Positions 1 to 5,151 of a stretch of 5,151 bases of DNA are shown in pieces. The notes beneath the pieces are model-generated. The model was not told the origin of the DNA. It made no database searches and saw nothing but the letters and a program-made list of their open reading frames with translations. Source of the DNA: Pseudomonadota bacterium (GTDB taxonomy: Bacteria; Pseudomonadota; Alphaproteobacteria; Caulobacterales; Aquidulcibacteraceae); NCBI GenBank assembly GCA_023461135.1, contig JAEWNX010000044.1, positions 1-5,151 of the forward strand. Direction: 5' to 3'. A program made the position numbers and the translations under genes. Each line of letters opens with the position of its first letter. The first letter of the stretch is position 1.

Positions 1-845
1 ACAAACCCCTGCTCAGGATCGTCGCCATAGATCATGCCGTCGATGGCTGCGAAATAGGGCGCGATTTGCTCAGGCGGGTTTCCCCACTCGACGCCGGTTG
101 CCGCCGCCCGCGCCGTCGCGCGCGTCACGCGCTCTTGCGAGAGAGGATGCGTGCGCGCCCAACTTGGCGTCGCGCTGGCTGCATCGCGGTTGGCAATGCG
201 GCCGGCGAGCGCCTCCTGCAGTCCCAGCGAGCGCAACAGATCCGCGGACGCATGGGGATTGTAGCCCGCAGCGTGCAAGTAGCGCACGCCAAGGTCATCG
301 GACTCGAATTCCTGATCGCGCGAGTAACTGAGCGTGTAGAGTTGGGCGGCTTGGCCGGCGGCTTGTGCAATTTCGCCTGAGCCCGTGAGGATGCCGGCGA
401 GGACGGCGCCCAGTCCTGTGAGCGTCGCGGTGTTCTGCCGCCTGGCGGCGTGGTCGGCGACGACGTGGCCCACTTCGTGCCCCAACACGGACGCGAGTTC
501 GTCCTCCGAGTTCATCAGCGCGAGAATGCCGCGCGTCACGTAGATGTAGCAGCCCGGGACGGCGAACGCGTTGGGCACGTCCGAATTGACCAGCGTGAAC
601 GTGCACTGGCGGGAGACGCCGGCCGCCGCGGCGATGCGCTCTCCGACGTCGGCGACGTAGGCCGCGCTTGGACCTTCGACTGCGCCGCCGAGCTGTTGCA
701 GGATTTGCGTGTGCGTCTGCGCGGCCTGGGCGCGGTCGTTTTGCGTGATCGCGGGTGCGTCGGGTGTGGAGTCGATCGTTGCACACGCCGTGAGCAACAG
801 CGTCAGACCTGCGAACGCGGACAGGCGTGGGGCGATCTGGGACAT
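1..845 (-). CDS. M48-family zinc metallopeptidase, lipoprotein, 3' end cut by window edge
   Basis: Predicted envelope zinc endopeptidase of the M48 (Ste24/BepA-like) family; such proteins usually degrade or help mature misassembled envelope proteins. The first 281 residues are visible and the frame is still open at the left edge. Residues 1-20 form a signal peptide ending in the lipobox LTAC, so Cys21 is the likely lipidated residue and the protein should be membrane-anchored and periplasmic. A conserved PNAFAVPG strand (91-98) precedes the zinc motif HEVGH (123-127; zinc ligands His123 and His127, catalytic Glu124). The third ligand is Glu179 in EFESD (179-183). THPLSQERV (232-240) matches the conserved region where this domain ends, and the last visible residues (GDDPEQGF) match the start of the C-terminal part seen in larger family members. 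The start is chosen because of the signal peptide and a GGAG ribosome binding site five bases upstream. It has two cysteines close together, Cys81 and Cys99. The exact substrate cannot be deduced. Confidence 0.9.
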   Translation of the reverse strand, partial: MSQIAPRLSAFAGLTLLLTACATIDSTPDAPAITQNDRAQAAQTHTQILQQLGGAVEGPSAAYVADVGERIAAAAGVSRQCTFTLVNSDVPNAFAVPGCYIYVTRGILALMNSEDELASVLGHEVGHVVADHAARRQNTATLTGLGAVLAGILTGSGEIAQAAGQAAQLYTLSYSRDQEFESDDLGVRYLHAAGYNPHASADLLRSLGLQEALAGRIANRDAASATPSWARTHPLSQERVTRATARAAATGVEWGNPPEQIAPYFAAIDGMIYGDDPEQGF

Positions 846-885
846 GGGAGCTCCAACGCGCAGGATGGGACGGCAAGCCAACGTT

Positions 886-901
886 ACCGCACTAGCGCGG
901 T
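886..901. repeat. Imperfect 16-bp inverted repeat between ogt and the M48 gene
   Basis: ACCGCACTAGCGCGGT reads as a palindrome apart from one mismatched pair. It lies in the 72-bp gap between the ogt stop and the M48 start, about 40 bp upstream of the M48 start codon on the minus strand. No T-run follows on either strand, so it is not a convincing intrinsic terminator. It could be an operator for the M48 gene or chance in GC-rich DNA. No convincing -35/-10 pair was found in this gap. Confidence 0.3.
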
Positions 902-917
902 TCCAGGCTAGCACGCG

Positions 918-1460
918 TCAGGCGAGCAGGTCGAAGAGGCTCTGTTCATCGGCCCGCCAGCCTTCGATTTGCAGCATCTTGAGCTTGGTGGCGATGCCGC
1001 CATTGGCCGAGAAACCGACCAGCTTGTCGTTAGCGCCCACGACGCGATGGCAGGGCACAACGATCGCGAACGGATTGCGTCCGAGCGCCTGGCCCACCGC
1101 GCGCGCCGCACTCGCATCTCCGAGCGCGCGTGCGATTTCGCCGTAGGTGCGGGTCTTTCCCGGCGGGATGGCGCGCGTCGTTTCGTAAACACGCGCGTGG
1201 AAGGCTGGCGCGCGGCTCATGTCGAGTTGGATGGCGCGCAGCGATTTTTTCTCGCCGGAGAGCAGGGCCTGGATCTCCTCGACCGCGCGGGCGATGTGCT
1301 TCTGCGGCTCGATTTCATCTGCTGCGGGGCAGTGGCGCAGCAGGCGAGTGCGGGTCCCCTCCGCGGTCTTTTCCGGCAATTGCACGCCGACAAGCCCGCG
1401 CGACCCCCACGCGAGGCCGCAGCGGCCGATGGCAGTGTCGAACAGGGCGTAGGCGAACAT
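918..1460 (-). CDS. ogt: Methylated-DNA--[protein]-cysteine S-methyltransferase
   Basis: Suicide DNA-repair protein that transfers the alkyl group from O6-alkylguanine (and O4-alkylthymine) to its own cysteine, acting in the cytoplasm on duplex DNA. The length of 180 aa is normal for stand-alone Ogt/MGMT. Residues 1 to about 80 are the variable N-terminal domain and about 84-170 the conserved DNA-binding/active-site domain. The acceptor is Cys137 in PCHRV (136-140), with His138 and Glu166 (in LQIEG) completing the relay. Asn129 in RNP is the hinge residue. Tyr106 (TYGEIA) and Arg120 (ARAVGQAL) match the base-flipping tyrosine and the arginine finger. There is no fused Ada regulatory domain. 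The start is the ATG preceded by AGG six bases upstream. It is divergent from imuA across a 71-bp gap and may be co-transcribed with the downstream M48 gene 72 bp away, although that gene has its own strong ribosome binding site. SOS control is possible but unproven. The symbol ogt is used for the stand-alone class; some annotators would write mgmt or adaB. Confidence 0.93.
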   Translation of the reverse strand: MFAYALFDTAIGRCGLAWGSRGLVGVQLPEKTAEGTRTRLLRHCPAADEIEPQKHIARAVEEIQALLSGEKKSLRAIQLDMSRAPAFHARVYETTRAIPPGKTRTYGEIARALGDASAARAVGQALGRNPFAIVVPCHRVVGANDKLVGFSANGGIATKLKMLQIEGWRADEQSLFDLLA

Positions 1461-1491
1461 CGGCGACCTGAAATTTCGTTGCGAGCCCGGC

Positions 1492-1518
1492 TTGTCTAGC
1501 GTGAGTCGGGGGTATAGA
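1492..1518 (+). promoter_or_regulatory. Candidate imuA-imuB-dnaE2 promoter
   Basis: TTGTCT (1492-1497) resembles a -35 element and TATAGA (1513-1518) a -10 element, with a slightly short 15-bp spacer. The -10 runs into the first half-site of the LexA box, which is the arrangement expected for LexA repression. A second TATAGA at 1522-1527 lies between the two half-sites and could instead serve as the -10, giving a start of transcription on or beside the imuA ATG. The elements are short and degenerate, so the exact promoter is a guess; the location is supported mainly by the operator. Confidence 0.4.
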
Positions 1519-1531
1519 ACATATAGAGAAC
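1517..1531. promoter_or_regulatory. LexA (SOS) box, GAAC-N7-GAAC
   Basis: GAACATATAGAGAAC is a direct repeat of GAAC with exactly seven bases between the copies. On the minus strand it reads GTTC-N7-GTTC, the operator bound by LexA in Alphaproteobacteria (known in Caulobacter, Rhizobium and Rhodobacter). The A/T-rich spacer fits such boxes. The last base touches the imuA ATG at 1532, and imuA-imuB-dnaE2 cassettes are classic LexA targets. The box lies 57 bp from the start codon of the divergent ogt, so it could influence both directions. Confidence 0.82.
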
Positions 1532-2212
1532 ATGAGTCCGCGTCCAGCCCCCTTGGAGCATGGCTTTACCGCCATGGCGGTCGCGATGGCCGGCCAGCCG
1601 CTGCATGAACTGTGTCCGGCAGGCCCCGGGGCGGAAGCAGCGGCTTTGGGGCTCAGCCTGGGTCTCGCATCCAGCTGGGCAGGGCAAGCTGGCGTGATCT
1701 GGGCTGGGGAAGACGGCGTGTTTGCTGAGGACGGCGCGCCGTACCCTCCAGGCCTTGCCCAGTTCGGGCTCGACCCCAGCCGCCTCATTCTCATCCGCGC
1801 GCCCAGGCGCGAGGAATGCTTGTGGGCAGCAGAGCAGGCGCTCGCCGCGTCGGGCGCTGTCGTGATCTGCGCACTCGCGGGCCGTGGCAAAGCACTCGAT
1901 CTCAAAGCCACACGCCGTTTGCTTCTCTTCGCCGAACGGAATCACTCGCGCTGCCTCCTCGTGCGTCCGCTCGCGGAAGCCAGCGCTGCCGGGACGCGTT
2001 GGCGCGTCTCCCACGCGCCAAGCCAAGCCGAGGAGCGCGAACTCGGCGCGCCTGCTTACGCGCTCGAACTCATACGTAATCGCGCCGGCCCCGCGGGCGC
2101 GCGCTTCACCATCGAATGGAACGCCCATGCGCGATGCTTCGTCGATATGGCTCGCGATCGTTCTGCCGCGTCTGAAGACAGACCGGCTGATCCGATCCGG
2201 GCAAGCGCCTGA
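1532..2212 (+). CDS. imuA: ImuA, RecA-like accessory protein of the SOS mutasome
   Basis: Accessory factor for DnaE2-dependent translesion synthesis, thought to interact with ImuB and with RecA-related filaments. The 226 residues carry the family's landmarks in order: LHEL (24-27), PPGLAQFGLDPSRLILIRA (72-90), the helix LWAAEQALAASGAVV (97-111), LDLKATRRLLLFAE (122-135), SAAGTRWRVSHAPS (151-164) and LELIRNR...FTIEWN (178-197). Where RecA has its Walker A loop there is only AGPGAEAAA (30-38) with no GKT/S, so ATP hydrolysis is unlikely, as is usual for this family. The start at 1532 is the first possible one, because an in-frame TGA at 1502 closes the frame. It has no clear Shine-Dalgarno sequence and abuts the LexA box, so translation may be leaderless or begin at Met15 (1574) or Met19 (1586). 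Both alternatives keep all conserved segments. The last 20 or so residues look unconserved and are encoded within the overlap with imuB. The family assignment rests on motif memory, with cassette context as strong support. Confidence 0.87.
   Translation: MSPRPAPLEHGFTAMAVAMAGQPLHELCPAGPGAEAAALGLSLGLASSWAGQAGVIWAGEDGVFAEDGAPYPPGLAQFGLDPSRLILIRAPRREECLWAAEQALAASGAVVICALAGRGKALDLKATRRLLLFAERNHSRCLLVRPLAEASAAGTRWRVSHAPSQAEERELGAPAYALELIRNRAGPAGARFTIEWNAHARCFVDMARDRSAASEDRPADPIRASA
1568..1581. repeat. Perfect 14-bp palindrome around an internal imuA ATG
   Basis: ACCGCCATGGCGGT is a perfect palindrome centred on the in-frame ATG at 1574 (Met15 of the long ImuA form). As mRNA it has no loop, so a stable hairpin is unlikely; as DNA it could bind a symmetric dimer. 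It sits 37 bp downstream of the LexA box. It may simply reflect the codons Thr-Ala-Met-Ala-Val in GC-rich DNA. Confidence 0.5.
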
Positions 2213-3710
2213 GGGCCGCGCGCTCGCCGTCTATGCAAAGGAAGCCAACGCCTTCCTGCTGACGGGCGTCGACGCGCGTGCGTCTGCGCTTGGCTTGAAG
2301 CTCGCCATGTCGCTCGCCGATGCGCGCGCGATCCATCCTGCGCTCGCCACCGTCGAAGCCGAACCGCAAGAAGACGCCCGCGCACTCGACAACATTGCCG
2401 CCTGGTGCGAGCGCTTCACACCCGTCGTCGTCGTCGATCCGCCCGACGGACTCTTCCTCGACATCACCGGCTGCGCCCATCTCTTCGGTGGCGAGACAGC
2501 ACTCCGCGATCAAATCGTCACGCGCCTAACCGCCCAAGGCTTCGCCGCCCGCGCCGCGCTGGCGCCAACGCCAGGCGCCGCGTGGGCGCTGGCGCGATAC
2601 GGCTGTCAGCCAAACCAAGACATCGGCCTCCGCGCAGCGTTGAAGCAATCGCTTCAACCTCAGACGGAGGGTGATCTCTCCGAACTTCTCGCGCCGCTCC
2701 CAATCGAAGCCCTACGCCTTGAAGAAGCTTCCACCGCACTCCTGCGCCGCCTCGGCCTCAAAACCATCGGCCAGCTCCTTGCCGCGCCGCGCTCGTCCTT
2801 CACCGCCCGCGCCGGCGAACGCGCCATGCTGCGGCTCGATCAAGCTCTCGGCCGCGCGCCCGAAGCATTGACGCCACGCCGTCCAGCTCCGCCCGTTTTT
2901 GCGCTCCGCCGTTTCCTCGAACCGCTCTTCAGCGTCGAGACCATTCTTGTCGCCACGGAACATCTTTGCGGCGACGTGATCGAAAAGCTCGACCTCCGCG
3001 GCGCAGGCGCACGGCGCGCCGAATTGCATCTCTTCGGCGTCGACGGACGCGATCGTACGATTGCGATCGGCGTCAGCCGCCCCGAGCGCGAGGTGAAAGC
3101 GCTGCTGCGTCTCTTCCGCGAAAAACTCAATCTCGCCGCCGAGAACCTCGACGCCGAATTCGGCATCGAAGCCGCGCGCCTTGATGTGGTGCAGCTCCAG
3201 CGCATCGAAGGCGCGCCGCGCACATTGGTGGTTGTCGAAGAAACCCAAGCCAGCGTCGAAAAAATCGCCGCGCTCGTGGATATCCTCAGCGCACGTCTCG
3301 GGCCCAAGCGCGTGCTGCGGCCCAAGCTCGTCGATCTCCATCAGCCAGAGCGTGCTGGGAGTTGGACATCTGCGCTGGAAGCAGGGCCCTCCGCGGAACG
3401 CCCCGGCGCTCCACGCGACGGCGTGATGCGCCGCCCGCTCTCTGTCTTCTCCCACGCCCAACCCATCGAAGTCATCGCCACAGTGCCAGACGGCCCCCCC
3501 ATCCGTTTCCGCTGGCGGCGCGTGCTGCGCGAAGTCGTCCGCGCCGAGGGGCCAGAGCGCATCAGCGGCGATTGGCTCGGCGGCGCCCCGACGCGCGACT
3601 ACTACCGCGTCGAAGACAAAGACGGGCGCCGTTACTGGCTCTACCGCGAAGGCCTGTACGGCGAGAACGACGAACCCCCGCGCTGGTTCGTGCATGGGCT
3701 CTTCGCATGA
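2127..3710 (+). CDS. imuB: ImuB, inactive Y-family polymerase homologue, mutasome clamp adaptor
   Basis: Y-family DNA polymerase relative that no longer polymerises; in studied systems it bridges DnaE2 and ImuA to the beta sliding clamp at lesions. The 527 residues show the polymerase fold: an N-terminal palm strand (WLAIVLPRLKTDRL, 8-21), the region DGLFLDITGCAHLFGG (107-122), a helix-hairpin-helix-like segment (LLRRLGLKTIGQLLAAP, 205-221), LDQALGR (237-243) and a little-finger domain (about 255-400). The C-terminal block has the ImuB signature from PIEVIATVPDGPPIRFRW (446-463) through DYYRVEDKDGRRYWLYREGL to WFVHGLFA at the end. Catalytic acids are missing: the DxD position reads LAIVLP, and the SIDE motif before the LFLDITG strand reads PPDG. 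The start at 2127 is chosen because the first palm strand follows at once and GGA lies six bases upstream; the frame is open further upstream, but that part is antisense-like shadow inside imuA. It overlaps imuA by 86 bp and dnaE2 by 4 bp, suggesting translational coupling. The clamp-binding motif could not be placed; RRPLSVF (435-441) is a possibility only. Residues about 410-432 differ in composition. Confidence 0.92.
   Translation: MRDASSIWLAIVLPRLKTDRLIRSGQAPEGRALAVYAKEANAFLLTGVDARASALGLKLAMSLADARAIHPALATVEAEPQEDARALDNIAAWCERFTPVVVVDPPDGLFLDITGCAHLFGGETALRDQIVTRLTAQGFAARAALAPTPGAAWALARYGCQPNQDIGLRAALKQSLQPQTEGDLSELLAPLPIEALRLEEASTALLRRLGLKTIGQLLAAPRSSFTARAGERAMLRLDQALGRAPEALTPRRPAPPVFALRRFLEPLFSVETILVATEHLCGDVIEKLDLRGAGARRAELHLFGVDGRDRTIAIGVSRPEREVKALLRLFREKLNLAAENLDAEFGIEAARLDVVQLQRIEGAPRTLVVVEETQASVEKIAALVDILSARLGPKRVLRPKLVDLHQPERAGSWTSALEAGPSAERPGAPRDGVMRRPLSVFSHAQPIEVIATVPDGPPIRFRWRRVLREVVRAEGPERISGDWLGGAPTRDYYRVEDKDGRRYWLYREGLYGENDEPPRWFVHGLFA
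3351..3425. other. Compositionally odd segment inside the ImuB linker
   Basis: This encodes about residues 409-433 of ImuB, between the little-finger domain and the C-terminal block. Its opening codons (GGG AGT TGG ACA TCT) depart from the C/G-ending codons of the flanking gene, and the encoded stretch (SWTSALEAGPSAERPGAP, 412-429) is low in conserved-looking residues. It contains the 8-bp palindrome AGGGCCCT and keeps the frame. An in-frame inserted repeat is possible; ordinary drift in a disordered linker is the alternative. The boundaries are approximate. Confidence 0.3.
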
Positions 3711-5151
3711 GCTTCGCCGAACTCTGCGTCACGACGAACTTCTCCTTTCTGCGTTCAGGTTCGCATCCAGAGGAGATGGTGGAACAGGCGGCCAAGGTCG
3801 GTCTCGCCGGCATCGGCATCGCCGATCGCAATACGCTCGCGGGCGTTGTACGCGCCCACATCAAGGCAAAATCCCTTCGGGAAGAAAGCTTGGCCGACAT
3901 CCGTGTCATTGTCGGCGCAAGACTCGTCTTTCGCGACGGTGCGCCCGACTTGATCGTTTACCCAAAAGACAGGGCCGCGTTCGCAAATCTCACGCGCTTG
4001 CTCACCATCGGCAATCGTCGTGCGCCAAAAGGCGAATGCTGGTTGGATTTCGCGGACTATCTCGCGCACGCCGAAGGATTGCAGACGATCCTCATCCCAG
4101 CATTTGAGTTTGGCGACGAACCTTACGCGTTAGGCTCATATCTGCAGCAGATTAGAGCCGTGACAAACGAAGCATGGCTCGCCGCGCCGTTCCAGTTCAA
4201 TGGCGAAGATCGCCGCCGCATCCGGCAACTGAAGCAACTCGCTGCACAAACCGGCGCCCGCTTGCTCGCGACAACCGAGCCGCTGATGCACCACGCTGAT
4301 CGCCGGCCATTGCTAGACGTCGTGACGTGCATCCGTGAAAAGAGGAAGCTCGACGACGCCGGCGCTTTGCTCGCCAAGAACGCGGAACGCCAGCTCAAGC
4401 TGCCGAAGGAAATCGCGCGCCTTTACCGCGATGCGCCGGAAGCCGTTGCAGAGAGCGTGCGCTTTCTCGAAGGCGTCAGTTTCTCCATGGAGCAGCTTCG
4501 ATACGAATATCCGGAGGAAGTGGCGGAGGGCTACTCCGATCCCCAAGAAGCGCTGATCGCGCTGTCTTGGAAGGGTGCGCATGAGAAGTACCCCGAAGGC
4601 ATTCCCGAAAAGGTCTCCAGCGCCCTAAAGCGTGAGTTGGAAATCGTCGGGCGCATGCGTTACGCGCCTTACTTCCTGACCGTCGCTGATATCGTGAGTT
4701 TCGCACGCTCCGGCTTCGACAAAGACGGCGCCAAGGTCGATCCCATTCTCTGTCAGGGGCGGGGATCGGCGGCCAATTCGACGATCTGCTATTGTCTAGG
4801 TGTCACGGCCGTCAATCCGGCCAGAAGTGAACTCCTGTTTGAACGCTTCGTCTCGGAAGAACGCGGCGAGCCGCCGGACATCGATGTCGACTTCGAGCAT
4901 GAGCGGCGCGAAGAAGTCATCCAGTACGTTTATAAAAAGTATGGCCGCGACCGCGCAGGGCTGGCGGCGACGCTGATTTGCTATCGCGGCCGAAGCGCCG
5001 TTCGCGAAGTGGCGAAGGTCTTTGGCTATTCCGAAGATCAGATCAGCTCTCTGGCAAAGATGCTGCATTGGTGGTCGAAGGGTGTTGAGGAACGCGACCT
5101 CAAAGAGCAGGGCCTCGACACGCGCGACACAAGACTGATGCGGTGCGTGAC
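3707..5151 (+). CDS. dnaE2: Error-prone DNA polymerase DnaE2 (ImuC), 3' end cut by window edge
   Basis: C-family DNA polymerase III alpha subunit paralogue that synthesises across lesions and is the catalytic member of the ImuA-ImuB-DnaE2 mutasome. 481 codons are visible, a bit under half of the usual length of roughly 1,050-1,100 aa; the frame is open at the right edge. Residues 1-75 and beyond are the PHP domain (NFSFLRSGSHPEEMVEQA, 11-28; LAGVVRAH, 44-51). The first metal motif is lost: the His pair of active PHP domains is replaced in ELCVTT (5-10), as expected for DnaE2. The palm begins with the nucleotide-binding motif GRGSAANS (351-358). PPDIDVDF (389-396) supplies catalytic Asp391 and Asp393; the third aspartate lies beyond the window. 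ERREEVIQYVYKKYGRD (399-415) and the RSAVREVAKVFG helix (429-440) follow the family pattern. The start codon overlaps the imuB stop as ATGA, and only a weak GGG lies upstream, so translation is probably coupled to imuB. It is expected to be SOS-induced from the imuA promoter. Confidence 0.95.
   Translation, partial: MSFAELCVTTNFSFLRSGSHPEEMVEQAAKVGLAGIGIADRNTLAGVVRAHIKAKSLREESLADIRVIVGARLVFRDGAPDLIVYPKDRAAFANLTRLLTIGNRRAPKGECWLDFADYLAHAEGLQTILIPAFEFGDEPYALGSYLQQIRAVTNEAWLAAPFQFNGEDRRRIRQLKQLAAQTGARLLATTEPLMHHADRRPLLDVVTCIREKRKLDDAGALLAKNAERQLKLPKEIARLYRDAPEAVAESVRFLEGVSFSMEQLRYEYPEEVAEGYSDPQEALIALSWKGAHEKYPEGIPEKVSSALKRELEIVGRMRYAPYFLTVADIVSFARSGFDKDGAKVDPILCQGRGSAANSTICYCLGVTAVNPARSELLFERFVSEERGEPPDIDVDFEHERREEVIQYVYKKYGRDRAGLAATLICYRGRSAVREVAKVFGYSEDQISSLAKMLHWWSKGVEERDLKEQGLDTRDTRLMRCV

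Noticed and set aside
295..876. Minus-strand Arg/Pro-rich open frame in the M48 region
   Set aside because: It is a different frame of the same strand as the M48 gene. Its very high arginine and proline content is typical of an out-of-frame reading, whereas the M48 frame has a signal peptide and the HEXXH motif.
886..901. Intrinsic terminator for ogt
   Set aside because: The inverted repeat has one mismatched pair, a short stem and no following T-run on the minus strand.
1884..2126. Extending imuB upstream to the ATG at 1884
   Set aside because: This would put 81 unconserved residues before the Y-family palm strand, all inside imuA. The ATG at 2127 has a GGA upstream and gives the normal ImuB N-terminus.
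1496..2128. Minus-strand open frame (210 codons) opposite imuA
   Set aside because: It is antisense to imuA, which has recognisable family motifs, and it would end inside the ogt-imuA control region. Best explained as a GC-rich shadow.
2431..2460. Active DinB (Pol IV) instead of ImuB
   Set aside because: The SIDE motif is replaced by PPDG, and the C-terminal block with WFVHGLFA plus the imuA/dnaE2 neighbours is specific to ImuB.
2712..3695. Long minus-strand open frame (327 codons) opposite imuB
   Set aside because: It lies entirely antisense to conserved ImuB codons. High GC content removes stop codons from the opposite frames, the translation is not recognisable as any family, and no ribosome binding site context supports it.
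1..5151. CRISPR array, tRNA/rRNA gene, insertion sequence or phage attachment site
   Set aside because: No regularly spaced repeats, no tRNA-like cloverleaf, no transposase-like frame and no target-site duplications were seen. The genes cover almost all of the window.

Overview
The window looks like chromosomal DNA from a high-GC alphaproteobacterium. The evidence is strong G/C preference at third codon positions, the gene order imuA-imuB-dnaE2, and a GAAC-N7-GAAC direct repeat in front of imuA. That repeat is the complement of the GTTC-N7-GTTC LexA operator typical of Alphaproteobacteria. The genus cannot be fixed from the sequence; a Caulobacterales/Hyphomonadaceae-like or rhizobial relative would fit.

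Layout. On the minus strand, leaving the window at the left edge, is an M48-family zinc metallopeptidase with a lipoprotein signal peptide (845 down to 1, 3' end missing). Upstream of it, on the same strand after a 72-bp gap, is a complete methylated-DNA--protein-cysteine methyltransferase (1460 to 918). A 71-bp divergent control region (1461-1531) carries the LexA box. On the plus strand a tightly packed mutagenesis cassette follows: imuA (1532-2212), imuB (2127-3710, 86-bp overlap with imuA) and dnaE2/imuC (3707 to the right edge, 4-bp ATGA overlap with imuB, 3' end missing). There is no gene-free stretch longer than 72 bp.

How the genes work together. ImuA, ImuB and DnaE2 form the SOS-induced 'mutasome' that replaces DinB/UmuDC-type lesion bypass in many bacteria. 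DnaE2 is the polymerase, ImuB is a catalytically dead Y-family protein that connects partners to the sliding clamp, and ImuA is a RecA-like accessory protein. LexA bound to the box would shut the promoter, and DNA damage would release it. The divergent alkyltransferase repairs O6-alkylguanine directly, so the control region separates an error-free repair gene from an error-prone bypass operon. Whether the two share regulation is inference.

The window is a well-known type of DNA-repair locus and I see no wholly new system. The points most worth a second look are the LexA box touching the imuA start codon, the long imuA/imuB overlap, and a segment of different composition in the ImuB linker that may be an inserted repeat.
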